DNA from: Chloroflexota bacterium | GTDB taxonomy: Bacteria > Chloroflexota > Anaerolineae > Anaerolineales > UBA11579 | Assembly: GCA_003486225.1 (NCBI GenBank) | Contig: DNGN01000139.1 | Span: forward strand, 1 to 5,952 | Direction of reading: 5' to 3' | Length of the DNA stretch: 5,952 nt | Shown here: positions 1-5,952 of the stretch, piece after piece | How the letters are laid out: every line of letters starts with the position of its first letter | How positions within the stretch are numbered: position 1 is the stretch's first letter | Notes under the pieces: generated by a model | Seen by the model: the letters and a program-made list of their open reading frames with translations, nothing else | Database searches by the model: none | What the model was told of the DNA's origin: nothing | Translations under genes and position numbers: made by a program

Positions 1-323
1 CGCTTCTGTTCGATGTGGGGTACTTTTACCCCCATGATATTGGTCGTGGTTACCTGCAGCGGGAATACGGCCCGGGAAGCGAGGGCTGCTGATTTGATGG
101 CTTCTGTACCCGCAATGGCCTCGGCGCGCACCAAAGCTCGGCGGGCTTTATCCGCTGCATGCTGCAGAGCATCTGAATGTTCCATCACGGTATCAGCGAT
201 GCGCATTAATTCCTTCATCAAGGCGGTCCGTTTCTGCTCCAACAGCTCACGGCCCTGCCTGGCCAGCGAAATTTGTTCTTTGTGAGCCAGCAGTTCCATT
301 CGGGTGACGGAGGTGTTTTTCAT
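1..323 (-). CDS. atpD: A/V-type ATPase subunit D (central rotor shaft), N-terminal 107 residues (partial)
   Basis: The reading frame starts at ATG 321-323 and runs off the left edge without a stop, giving 107 residues of a family usually about 200-215 long. Subunit D is the long antiparallel coiled coil that turns inside the A3B3 head and joins F and C. The start MKNTSVTRMELLAHKEQISL and the following ARQGRELLEQKRTALMKEL show the family pattern (T-R-x-E-L-L-x-x-K, then LA-x-x-G-x-x-LL-x-x-KR-x-x-L). The first long helix (about 10-75) is clear, and the segment TNIMGVKVPHIE (94-105) matches the conserved region after it. The ATG at codon 1 is preferred over Met9 because the T-R-x-E-L element normally has several residues before it. 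The ribosome-binding site is weak (GAGAG). D is the last core subunit in this operon order, 51 nt after B. Confidence 0.94.
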   Translation of the reverse strand, partial: MKNTSVTRMELLAHKEQISLARQGRELLEQKRTALMKELMRIADTVMEHSDALQHAADKARRALVRAEAIAGTEAIKSAALASRAVFPLQVTTTNIMGVKVPHIEQK

Positions 324-374
324 CTTAATCTCTCAAACTCGGGTGCCATACTATAACTGGATCTCATTCAGGGT
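324..374 (-). other. B-D intergenic gap
   Basis: This 51-nt spacer is the largest in the operon. Just before the D ATG the minus strand has a weak purine-rich stretch (GAGAG, about 331-335) that may act as ribosome-binding site. A TATAGT hexamer occurs mid-gap but lacks a good -35 partner. No stem-loop with a T-run is visible, so read-through from B into D is expected. Confidence 0.6.
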
Positions 375-1790
375 TCAGGAGTGAGATTTGTAATACTGGT
401 TAATAAATCGTTGCGGGATGCGTTTTAGAATCCTGGTTGGCATGGTGCTCAATAAGTCCCAGGCTAGGTCCAGGGTTCTGATCACATCCCTGTCCTCCAC
501 ACCTTGCCTGATGAATTCTTTCTCAAAGCGTTCGGAGAACGTCAGCACCTGGCGGTCATCGCTTGATAAGGCTGCTTCACCGATGATCGCCACAAGCCTG
601 CGCAGGTCACGACCTTCTGCATACAGCGCGTACAACTGGTCGGCCACGCTGCGGTGATCCGCACGAGTCTTGCCCTCGCCAATGCCGGCGTTCATCAGGC
701 GTGAGAGGGAGGGCAGGGCATCTATGGGTGGGAAAATATTTTTGCGATGCAGGTCGCGGTTCAATACAATCTGGCCCTCAGTGATGTATCCGGTCAGGTC
801 GGGGATCGGGTGGGTAATATCATCATCAGGCATGGTCAGGATCACCAGCTGGGTTACGGAGCCAGGGTTGTGCTGGATTCGCCCGGCGCGTTCATACAGG
901 CTGGCCAGGTCTGAATACATGTATCCCGGATAGCCGCGCCGCCCGGGTACTTCTTCGCTGGCGGCTGCAATTTCACGGAGGGCTTCACAATAGTTGGTGA
1001 TGTCGGTCAGGATCACCAGAACGTGGTGGTGATGGGTGAATGCCAGGTGTTCTGCTGCAGTCAGGGCTGCCCGGGGGGTCAGGATGCGCTCAATGGTCGG
1101 GTCATCGGCCTGGTTGATGAACAGCACGGTGCGATCCATGGCGTCACTGGTGCGGAACTGGTCAATGAAGAACGAGGTTTCACGGTGGGTGATGCCAATC
1201 GCGGCGAAGACCACTGCGAAGCGCTCGCTGGTCTCACTCTCGGCTCCCCGAACCCGAGCCTGCGAGGCGATCTGAGCGGCCAGCTGGTTGGCGGGCAATC
1301 CAGAGCCTGAAAAAATGGGTAGTTTTTGGCCGCGGGTTAAGGTGTTGAGGCCATCGATTGCTGAAACGCCCGTATGGATGAACTCGCTGGGATGGGTGCG
1401 TATCGTGGGGTTGATAGGCAGCCCGTTAATGTCCAGGGATGCTTCGGGAATGATCGGAGGACCCCCATCTATGGGCTGGCCGGAACCATCCAATACGCGC
1501 CCCAGCATGGAGAGGGAAACATCTAATCGGGCTACATCCCCCGAAAAACGCACCTGTGTTCTTTCCAGGTCCAGCCCGGAAGTCCCAACAAAAACACGTA
1601 CCATGCAGCGTTTGCTGTCCACTTCTATTACCTGTCCCAGACGTTTGCTGCCATCAGGGCCAATGATCTCAACCACTTCGTTGTAAGCAACGTTAGCAAT
1701 CTGTTCAACAAAAATTAATGGTCCATTGATCTGGGAGAGGGTGCGGTATTCCTTGGTGAACAGGCTGGGCCTTGGGATCGTTCTGAGCAT
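375..1790 (-). CDS. atpB: A/V-type ATPase non-catalytic subunit B
   Basis: This 471-residue protein alternates with A in the head, binds nucleotide without catalysing, and donates the arginine finger. The N-terminal barrel starts around [17 protein letters not shown] (13-29). A degenerate P-loop region, [15 protein letters not shown] (161-175), lacks the GKT of true Walker A, as expected for B. Then come [14 protein letters not shown] (195-208), [14 protein letters not shown] (261-274), [20 protein letters not shown] (284-303), [11 protein letters not shown] (331-341) and the signature [11 protein letters not shown] (354-364). Arg364 corresponds by position to the arginine finger of F1-alpha and V-B subunits. 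A T-HHHH run (252-256) replaces the usual acidic/mixed stretch before VLVILTD. The first 12 residues precede the point where many B subunits begin. The ATG is supported by AGGAG at 7 nt, the TGATG overlap with A, and absence of another early ATG (next Met is residue 63). Confidence 0.98.
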   Translation of the reverse strand: MLRTIPRPSLFTKEYRTLSQINGPLIFVEQIANVAYNEVVEIIGPDGSKRLGQVIEVDSKRCMVRVFVGTSGLDLERTQVRFSGDVARLDVSLSMLGRVLDGSGQPIDGGPPIIPEASLDINGLPINPTIRTHPSEFIHTGVSAIDGLNTLTRGQKLPIFSGSGLPANQLAAQIASQARVRGAESETSERFAVVFAAIGITHRETSFFIDQFRTSDAMDRTVLFINQADDPTIERILTPRAALTAAEHLAFTHHHHVLVILTDITNYCEALREIAAASEEVPGRRGYPGYMYSDLASLYERAGRIQHNPGSVTQLVILTMPDDDITHPIPDLTGYITEGQIVLNRDLHRKNIFPPIDALPSLSRLMNAGIGEGKTRADHRSVADQLYALYAEGRDLRRLVAIIGEAALSSDDRQVLTFSERFEKEFIRQGVEDRDVIRTLDLAWDLLSTMPTRILKRIPQRFINQYYKSHS

Positions 1791-3586
1791 CAGTCAACTC
1801 CTAAATCTGTAAAACTGGAACGCACATGTCTCAAAATTTCTGGAATGGCTTTTTCAACCTTGTCTTCGTGGATCTCCTTCATGTGGGCAATCTCATCCAC
1901 TACTGGCAGCTTGACGATTCGTTCGAGTGAAACTTCCATCTCCATGGCTGACAGGGTGAAGTGGTAAAAATCCAGGATCACCTTGAGCATAGAGTAGGTT
2001 TTTTTCAGCGAGCAAAAGCGGTCTACTTCGTGGTAAGCTGATTGCTGCAGGAAATCTTCCCTGAGCATACGCGCGACAGCCAAGATGGCGCGCTCATTTT
2101 CTGCCAGGGCATCTGGTCCCACCAGCTGGACAATTTCCAGTAGTTCTGCTTCACGCTGGAGCAAGGTCATTGCCTCGGTTGTCATAGCTGGCCAATCGGC
2201 AGGCGTGTTGTTTGCATACCAGTCCTGGAAGTGGTAGAGGGAGAAGCTATTGGTCCAGTTGATGGCAGGGTAGTGGCGGCGGCGGGATAGATCATAATCC
2301 AGCGCCCAAAAAGTCCCGACCACTCGCATTGAGTTTTGCGTCATGGGTTCAGAAAAATCCCCTCCAGGAGGTGAAACAGCCCCAACAACGGTGACCGATC
2401 CGGTGCGCTTCTCATCCCTATCGGCTTGCGATCCACCCAGGCAGTTGACTCTGCCCGCGCGCTCATAGAATTCTGCCAGACGGGCTCCCAGGTAGGCTGG
2501 ATAGCCTTCTTCGCCCGGCATTTCTTCCAGGCGGCCAGAAATCTCTCGCAGGGCTTCTCCCCAGCGGGAGGTTGAATCTGCCAGGATGAGGACGGAGTAT
2601 CCCATGTCGCGATAGTATTCGGCTATGGTGATGCCTGTGTAAATGCTTGCCTCACGCGCGGCTACTGGCATGTTGGAAGTATTGGCGATCATGACCGTTC
2701 TCTCCATCAGCGGCAGACCGGTATAAGGATCGATAAGGGTGGGAAATTCCTCCAGGACCTCGGTCATTTCATTGCCCCGCTCTCCACAGCCGATGTAAAC
2801 GACCACATCGGCATCTGCCCAACGGGCCAGGCTGTGCTCCGTAACGGTTTTGCCCGTGCCAAAGCCACCGGGAATGATGGCCGTGCCTCCTTTTGCCAAT
2901 GGGAAAAAGGCATCGATGACACGCGTGCCAGTGATCAGCGGTTCCCGTAATGGAATCCTGGTGTCAACCGGCCGTGGGTGCCGCACAGGCCAACGCTGCA
3001 CCAGGGTGATTTCTGCCAGGCTTTTTTGGGAATTACCTTCAAGCTCCAGAATCGCGACCACATCATTGATTTTGAAATCCCCGGCGCGGATTTCCACCAC
3101 CCGACCGGACTGTCCCGCAGGGACTAAAATTCGATGCTGGATCACCTGGGTTTCTGGTACGAGTCCCAGAATTTGGCCAGGACTAACAATGTCTCCTTTG
3201 TTCACAAGTGGGGAAAAAGTCCAAAGGCGATCCTCTGGCAAAGGCGAGGCACTCAAGCCGCGCTGGATGAAATCCCCGGTCTTCTGGGCCAGTATCTTGA
3301 GCGGACGCTGCAGACCGTCATAAACGCTACCCAGCAGACCCGGCCCCAAATGGGCAACCAGCGGCAGGCCAGTGGTCTGAACCGGCTCTCCGACGCGCAG
3401 GCCGGATGTATCTTCATATACCTGGATGGTGGTGTGGTCGCCAGACAGGCGGATGACTTCTCCAATCATGCCTATTTCGCCCACATGAATTACATCGAAC
3501 AGGCGCACCTCTGCTAAACCGACCGCTCCGATAACCGGTCCAGCGATCCGGATCACTTCTCCAGTATCGATCTTCACCTTGTTCAT
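1790..3586 (-). CDS. atpA: A/V-type ATPase catalytic subunit A
   Basis: This 598-residue protein is the catalytic subunit that binds and hydrolyses or synthesises ATP in the A3B3 head. In order: an N-terminal beta-barrel (about 1-75); the 'non-homologous' bulge region specific to A subunits (about 110-190); the nucleotide-binding domain with P-loop GGFGTGKT (240-247, Lys246 and Thr247); the [17 protein letters not shown] segment (266-282) with catalytic Glu269; the Walker B-like strand [12 protein letters not shown] ending at Asp337; [20 protein letters not shown] (346-365); [10 protein letters not shown] (405-414); and the alpha/beta-family signature [10 protein letters not shown] (440-449). 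A helical C-terminal domain follows. All key residues are present and the length is normal (about 580-600). The P-loop has Gly-Gly where most A subunits I recall have Gly-Pro. The ATG overlaps the F stop (ATGA), with GAGG 10 nt upstream, a rather long spacing that suggests reliance on coupling. The stop overlaps the B start (TGATG). Confidence 0.98.
   Translation of the reverse strand: MNKVKIDTGEVIRIAGPVIGAVGLAEVRLFDVIHVGEIGMIGEVIRLSGDHTTIQVYEDTSGLRVGEPVQTTGLPLVAHLGPGLLGSVYDGLQRPLKILAQKTGDFIQRGLSASPLPEDRLWTFSPLVNKGDIVSPGQILGLVPETQVIQHRILVPAGQSGRVVEIRAGDFKINDVVAILELEGNSQKSLAEITLVQRWPVRHPRPVDTRIPLREPLITGTRVIDAFFPLAKGGTAIIPGGFGTGKTVTEHSLARWADADVVVYIGCGERGNEMTEVLEEFPTLIDPYTGLPLMERTVMIANTSNMPVAAREASIYTGITIAEYYRDMGYSVLILADSTSRWGEALREISGRLEEMPGEEGYPAYLGARLAEFYERAGRVNCLGGSQADRDEKRTGSVTVVGAVSPPGGDFSEPMTQNSMRVVGTFWALDYDLSRRRHYPAINWTNSFSLYHFQDWYANNTPADWPAMTTEAMTLLQREAELLEIVQLVGPDALAENERAILAVARMLREDFLQQSAYHEVDRFCSLKKTYSMLKVILDFYHFTLSAMEMEVSLERIVKLPVVDEIAHMKEIHEDKVEKAIPEILRHVRSSFTDLGVD
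1791..1802 (-). promoter_or_regulatory. Ribosome-binding site of subunit B, inside the end of A
   Basis: The minus strand reads AGGAG (1798-1802), 7 nt before the B ATG. It is embedded in the last Leu-Gly codons of A. The A stop and B start share one base (TGATG). The site supports the long N-terminal form of B and couples the two head subunits, which are needed in equal amounts. Confidence 0.75.
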
Positions 3587-3930
3587 CCTTTCTCTACCTC
3601 TTCACCTCTGAAAGTGATATGGGAGCCGATGGCCCGCCGGATCATCTCTGTGATGCGGTGCTTGCGAGAGATCTCTTGCCCCAAAGGCCCACCGCCTGGG
3701 ATGATCAGGTAGGTCAGTTTGTCCGAGTTATCCAGGAGCTTGATCAGCGAAGAATCCAAATGCGCCAATATGTCCTCATCAATGGCCAATAAGCCTACTT
3801 CCTCATCTTTCAGCCAGTGTTCGATCAGTTCCTGAGCCGTTTCGATTTCCTCGACTCCGTAGGCATCCACACCAGCCAACTGAAAGCCGGGTAATAGAGC
3901 TGTTCGTGTGATAACGATCAAACGACTCAT
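3583..3930 (-). CDS. atpF: A/V-type ATPase subunit F (central stalk)
   Basis: This 115-residue soluble protein is of the small Rossmann-like F family, which binds the D coiled coil in the rotor and can modulate ATP hydrolysis. Visible family marks are an N-terminal beta strand (RLIVITRT), the conserved GFQLAGVDAY (15-24), the strand VGLLAIDEDI (45-54), a second strand YLIIPGGGP (74-82), and the C-terminal helix ITEMIRRAIG (93-102). Length is within the usual 100-115 range. The ATG (3928-3930) overlaps the C stop as ATGA, and a GGAG site (3939-3942) lies inside the end of C with 8-nt spacing. Its own stop overlaps the A start by four bases, so C-F-A form a coupled translation chain. The tail after the helix ([12 protein letters not shown]) is more charged than the usual short end; its last codons also hold the A ribosome-binding region. 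Confidence 0.93.
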   Translation of the reverse strand: MSRLIVITRTALLPGFQLAGVDAYGVEEIETAQELIEHWLKDEEVGLLAIDEDILAHLDSSLIKLLDNSDKLTYLIIPGGGPLGQEISRKHRITEMIRRAIGSHITFRGEEVEKG

Positions 3931-5003
3931 GGCGGGTACTCCAATCCCTCTCGAATGGCATCGGCTTTTATCCCGAGGTTGATGCTATTGGCAATCCAGC
4001 GGATATTATTGATCTCATTGGTTTTAAGCGCCAGATAGCCGAGCAGGACACCTATTCCCAATGGGTCTCTGTAAATCTGACCCGACAGCCAACGCAGCTG
4101 GGAGCGCCTGAGCTGTTTCTCAATCTCGCTCAGTAAGGCAGATTTTGCATATTGCTCAGCACCTGTCCTGAGAGCAGTTTGGTACAGTGTGCCTGATAAA
4201 ACTTCGAGGGCCGCTTCCACGGTATTCTGGTTGGCAGCCTGGTCAAGTGTTGTGAAAGACAGTCTGCCCGGCCCTACGAGGAGAGATGCGAATTCGTTGA
4301 TGCTCATCCACTCCTGTAAGAGTTTTCGCTCAACCGGCTGGTGTACGAATCGCAGCAGGGTCAGGATGTTGGTCAGGTCCGCTTCATATTGCAGAGCAGA
4401 AAGCAAAACTTTCTGATCGCCGTGTGAATTTTGCAATATGGCCAAGGTTTCCTGGTAATACCAGTGATCCAAAGCCAGCTCCATTTCAACCGTACTGGCT
4501 CCGGGGTGTGCGCTCCGAAGTTTGAGGAACGGTTCAGCAAAGTCGCTTCCGAGGATGGCCAGTGTATCGATGGCTGCCCGCGGATCGGGGGATTGGACCA
4601 ACTCGGTTAGAACCGCGCTGCCTAAATCGCCGACTGGAATCAGGGTTGAAAGGATCTCCGCTGCGGCTGCATTGCGGTTTAATCCCCGCAAGATTGCTTT
4701 GAGATTATGAATATCATAGCGGCGAAAGACCAGCGCAACCTGCTGCCCTGCTTGCCCATCATAAAATTCTCGTAATCTGGCAAGCCCACCTAGCAGATCA
4801 TGATGAAGCGATTCTGATACGCAATCTAAGCCGCTGGTGCGCGTGAGGGCAGCCTCGATGGGTTTGCGATAGGCAGTCTTGGTCATGGCAGCGATCAAGC
4901 CTTGCAGGCTGCCGCTTTCAGCCAGGGCATCCAAATCCCGCTGCGAGAGCAGCTTTGATTTTAAGGCGCGTAAGCGCGCATTCCCGTAATCAAAACCAGA
5001 CAT
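3927..5003 (-). CDS. atpC: A/V-type ATPase subunit C (d-like central-stalk/ring adaptor)
   Basis: This 358-residue soluble helical protein is the family that sits as a funnel on the K ring and docks the D/F shaft, transmitting torque. It is the counterpart of eukaryotic V-ATPase subunit d. The family's three-fold pseudo-repeated helical layout is visible: an N-terminal segment with the start MSGFDYGNARLRALKSKLL, the motif RRYDIHNLKAILRG (94-107), the central EADLTNILTLLRF (207-219), and the C-terminal block DPLGIGVLLGYLALKTNEI (313-331), followed by NIRWIANSINLGIK. The paired YDIHNLK and ExxLTNI elements are typical. Length is slightly above the usual 330-350. It starts with ATG after a GGAG site and overlaps the next gene, F, by four bases (ATGA), which suggests translational coupling. 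The symbol atpC is the A-type name, not F-type epsilon. Confidence 0.94.
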   Translation of the reverse strand: MSGFDYGNARLRALKSKLLSQRDLDALAESGSLQGLIAAMTKTAYRKPIEAALTRTSGLDCVSESLHHDLLGGLARLREFYDGQAGQQVALVFRRYDIHNLKAILRGLNRNAAAAEILSTLIPVGDLGSAVLTELVQSPDPRAAIDTLAILGSDFAEPFLKLRSAHPGASTVEMELALDHWYYQETLAILQNSHGDQKVLLSALQYEADLTNILTLLRFVHQPVERKLLQEWMSINEFASLLVGPGRLSFTTLDQAANQNTVEAALEVLSGTLYQTALRTGAEQYAKSALLSEIEKQLRRSQLRWLSGQIYRDPLGIGVLLGYLALKTNEINNIRWIANSINLGIKADAIREGLEYPP

Positions 5004-5050
5004 TCAAAGTCTCCAGCCATGTCGGGAGAACACCAGGGGCCTCAATCTTG
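5004..5050 (-). other. E-C intergenic gap with subunit C ribosome-binding site
   Basis: This 47-nt gap is one of only two real spacers in the operon. Near its end the minus strand carries GGAG (5011-5014) with 7 nt to the ATG of subunit C, a normal ribosome-binding site. An out-of-frame ATG occurs at 5018-5020. I see no convincing hairpin followed by a T-run, and no promoter pair. Confidence 0.7.
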
Positions 5051-5680
5051 TCAGGCTGACCATTGCAGTTCAGCCTTTTCATTCACATTCTGAAAGTTAG
5101 CCGCTAAATAACGGCGTAGGAAGGGGCTTGCTCGTTCCATTCTTGATTCCAGGGTGTTTACCACAACTACCCGGTTATCCTGGCTTCTGGCGATAACCCC
5201 ACCCCAAACTTTCAGTGTATAGCTGACATGGATCGAAAGGTTTTTTTCCAGGAGGATGTATTCCAGGCAATACTGGTCACGCGGGTCAGCCTCTAGCCAG
5301 TACGCCGCAGGTTCCTTTAGTGAGACCAGCAGTTCAGCAATGGCCTCTTCCGTCAGGCGGCGCAGCACCTCAGGGTAAGCCACATCACTGCGCATTTCTG
5401 CCAGACGTTCCTGGGTCTGCTTTAGTGCGGCGTCCACCAAGTTTTCGCGCACATTGCCGATGGTCTGCAGGGCTTTTAAACGCGCATGGTGGAGGATCTC
5501 TGCCCGTTCCGCATATGCCGGAACAACCGTAGAAGCCCTGGTGTCCTCTAAAATTTTCTCACCGTTCATGTGGGCATTGTGCAGCACCTCGTGGATTTGA
5601 GCTTCGATTCTGTTCTCGATCTCTATCACCTGGGCATCGCCTGCCTGACGGATGGCGTCTAAAATGGCCGATACGCTCAA
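5051..5680 (-). CDS. atpE: A/V-type ATPase subunit E (peripheral stalk), TTG start
   Basis: This 209-residue soluble protein belongs to the E family, which pairs with a G/H-type helix to form the peripheral stalk holding the A3B3 head against rotation. Residues 1 to about 100 are charged and predicted mostly helical (coiled-coil-like, many Glu/Gln/Arg/Ala). The C-terminal head holds the family-like pattern GGVIARSQDNRVVVVNTLESR (159-179), followed by FLRRYLAANF, which contacts the top of the A/B head in known structures. Length is close to the usual 190-205. The start is TTG, chosen because of the GGAGG site 5 nt upstream and because the next in-frame ATG (codon 38) would remove conserved N-terminal helix. 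It lies one base after K and 47 nt before C. No G/H gene is present in the window; in related operons it often lies before I. It should not be confused with F-type subunit epsilon or c, which share the atpE symbol. Confidence 0.93.
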   Translation of the reverse strand: MSVSAILDAIRQAGDAQVIEIENRIEAQIHEVLHNAHMNGEKILEDTRASTVVPAYAERAEILHHARLKALQTIGNVRENLVDAALKQTQERLAEMRSDVAYPEVLRRLTEEAIAELLVSLKEPAAYWLEADPRDQYCLEYILLEKNLSIHVSYTLKVWGGVIARSQDNRVVVVNTLESRMERASPFLRRYLAANFQNVNEKAELQWSA

Positions 5681-5690
5681 TTTATCCTCC
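5681..5690 (-). promoter_or_regulatory. Ribosome-binding site fixing the TTG start of subunit E, inside the end of K
   Basis: The minus strand reads GGAGGATAAATTG. The GGAGG is formed by the last two Gly codons of K, the TAA is the K stop, one A follows, and TTG begins E. The 5-nt spacing from GGAGG to TTG is good. No ATG lies in the E frame until codon 38, well inside the conserved N-terminal helix, so this site decides the start. Placement next to the K stop suggests ribosomes finishing K reinitiate on E. Confidence 0.8.
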
Positions 5691-5900
5691 GAGCAGCAGC
5701 ACCATGGCTGCCACAGCGAACCCGAGGATCACCATGGTTTCGGGAATAGCAATCAGCAAGATGATCGTTCCCAGTGCCTCAGGTTTTTCTGCAATCACAC
5801 CTGCCCCGGCTGATCCGATGCGTGCCTGCGCCAGGCCGGTTCCGATGGCAGCCAGTCCGATGGCCAATCCCGCACCAATTGCAGCTAATCCAGTATCCAT
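5682..5900 (-). CDS. atpK: A/V-type ATPase subunit K (c-ring proteolipid)
   Basis: This 72-residue, very hydrophobic protein forms the rotating ion-carrying membrane ring. It has two transmembrane helices: residues about 4-35, rich in Gly and Ala, and about 43-70. They are joined by the polar loop IAEKPEA (36-42). The essential carboxylate is Glu54 in the helix-2 motif IPETMVILGF, which aligns well with the VETYAILGF segment I recall from the Enterococcus hirae Na+-ring protein. Gln25 in helix 1 (LAQAR) and Thr55 next to the Glu are further potential ion ligands. Helix 1 contains a near-perfect tandem repeat (residues 4-13 and 15-24). There is no N-terminal leader and only one hairpin, so this is a single-hairpin c subunit rather than the duplicated 16-kDa form. 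The ATG is preceded by a strong Shine-Dalgarno site. The stop is one base from the E start codon. Whether the ring carries H+ or Na+ cannot be settled from these residues alone. Confidence 0.96.
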   Translation of the reverse strand: MDTGLAAIGAGLAIGLAAIGTGLAQARIGSAGAGVIAEKPEALGTIILLIAIPETMVILGFAVAAMVLLLGG

Positions 5901-5913
5901 AACTTCCTCCTTT
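5901..5913 (-). promoter_or_regulatory. Strong ribosome-binding site of subunit K
   Basis: The 13-nt gap between the subunit I stop and the K ATG reads AAAGGAGGAAGTT on the minus strand. The GGAGG core (5906-5910) is 5 nt from the ATG and is flanked by A-rich sequence. This is the strongest-looking Shine-Dalgarno site in the window. It fits the need for many K copies per complex; that functional link is an inference. Confidence 0.8.
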
Positions 5914-5952
5914 TTATTGCTCTAACCCAATTTGACTGCGGAAAGGTTGATA
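5914..5952 (-). CDS. atpI: A/V-type ATPase subunit I, C-terminal tail only (partial)
   Basis: An open frame enters from the right edge and ends at a TAA (5914-5916), giving the last 12 residues YQPFRSQIGLEQ. It is too short for the normal ORF cutoff. The aromatic-x-PF element resembles the C-terminal end of subunit I/a proteins, which often finish shortly after a Y-x-PF motif. Subunit I is the gene normally placed directly before K in this operon type. The stop lies 13 nt before the K start and just before the K ribosome-binding site, so the two genes are clearly cotranscribed. In the family, subunit I is the membrane stator that provides the ion half-channels facing the K ring. The identity rests on 12 residues plus gene order, so it is an inference; the reading frame and stop are seen directly. 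Confidence 0.62.
   Translation of the reverse strand, partial: YQPFRSQIGLEQ

Noticed and set aside
13..285. 90-codon + strand frame at the left edge, Ala/Arg/Cys rich
   Set aside because: It is antisense to the N-terminal half of subunit D, whose coiled-coil pattern and conserved MGVKVP segment are clear.
340..375. Possible internal promoter before D (TATAGT hexamer on the minus strand)
   Set aside because: At a 17-nt spacing the -35 position reads CTGAAC, a poor match to TTGACA; the gap is only 51 nt and D is a standard operon member.
1288..1686. 132-codon open frame on the + strand, opposite subunit B
   Set aside because: Antisense to the conserved N-terminal half of B, with no family resemblance and Pro/Arg/Ser-rich shadow composition.
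375..1790. Reading the genes as an F-type ATP synthase (alpha/beta)
   Set aside because: The bulge region in A, the degenerate P-loop in B, and companion E, C, F, D and K subunits are specific to A/V-type enzymes.
2850..3323. 157-codon open frame on the + strand, opposite subunit A
   Set aside because: It lies fully antisense to conserved A sequence around the P-loop and bulge region; its translation is low in recognisable structure and it has no visible ribosome-binding context. Long antisense frames are common opposite GC-rich coding DNA.
3253..3465. 70-codon minus-strand frame inside subunit A in another frame
   Set aside because: It is nested in conserved A sequence in a shifted frame and shows no domain; a shadow frame.
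5004..5050. Possible attenuator or terminator between E and C
   Set aside because: No stable GC stem followed by a T-run is visible by eye; only short GC patches occur, and C follows with a normal ribosome-binding site.
5704..5925. 73-codon + strand frame opposite K, Ala/Pro/Met rich
   Set aside because: Its composition mirrors the Gly/Ala/Ile codons of K read backwards; K is unmistakable on the other strand.

Overview
The window is almost wholly occupied by one operon on the minus strand that encodes a bacterial A/V-type (rotary) ATPase/ATP synthase. In transcription order (right to left) it holds the last 12 codons of a probable subunit I (a-like stator), then K (c-ring proteolipid), E (peripheral stalk), C (d-like central-stalk adaptor), F (central stalk), A (catalytic), B (non-catalytic nucleotide-binding) and the first 107 codons of D (central rotor shaft). 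Both ends are cut: I continues beyond the right edge and D beyond the left edge. This I-K-E-C-F-A-B-D order is a well-known bacterial/archaeal arrangement.

Layout: I tail 5914-5952; K 5682-5900; E 5051-5680 with a TTG start; C 3927-5003; F 3583-3930; A 1790-3586; B 375-1790; D 1-323. The genes are tightly packed. K and E are one base apart, C/F and F/A overlap by ATGA, A/B overlap as TGATG, and only two short gaps exist (E-C 47 nt, B-D 51 nt). No gene-free stretch exceeds 51 nt. I see no tRNA, rRNA, mobile element, CRISPR array, clear promoter or terminator. The promoter presumably lies upstream of I, outside the window.

How the parts work together: three A and three B subunits form the hexameric head. 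ATP is bound and hydrolysed, or made, at A/B interfaces using the P-loop and catalytic Glu of A and the arginine finger of B. D and F form the central shaft, which C couples to the K ring. Subunit I supplies the half-channels for H+ or Na+ at the ring. E (with a G/H-type partner not in this window) forms the peripheral stalk.

Organism: a bacterium of moderate GC with good Shine-Dalgarno sites. Details such as the GGFGTGKT P-loop and the 72-residue two-helix K without a leader remind me of Chloroflexota (Anaerolineae-like) enzymes. That assignment comes from memory of family sequences and is low to moderate confidence.

No undescribed biological system is visible here. The region is conserved housekeeping bioenergetics, and the points worth a second look are small: a TTG start whose ribosome-binding site sits inside the preceding gene, a His-rich patch in B, a P-loop variant in A, and the ion-site residues of K.
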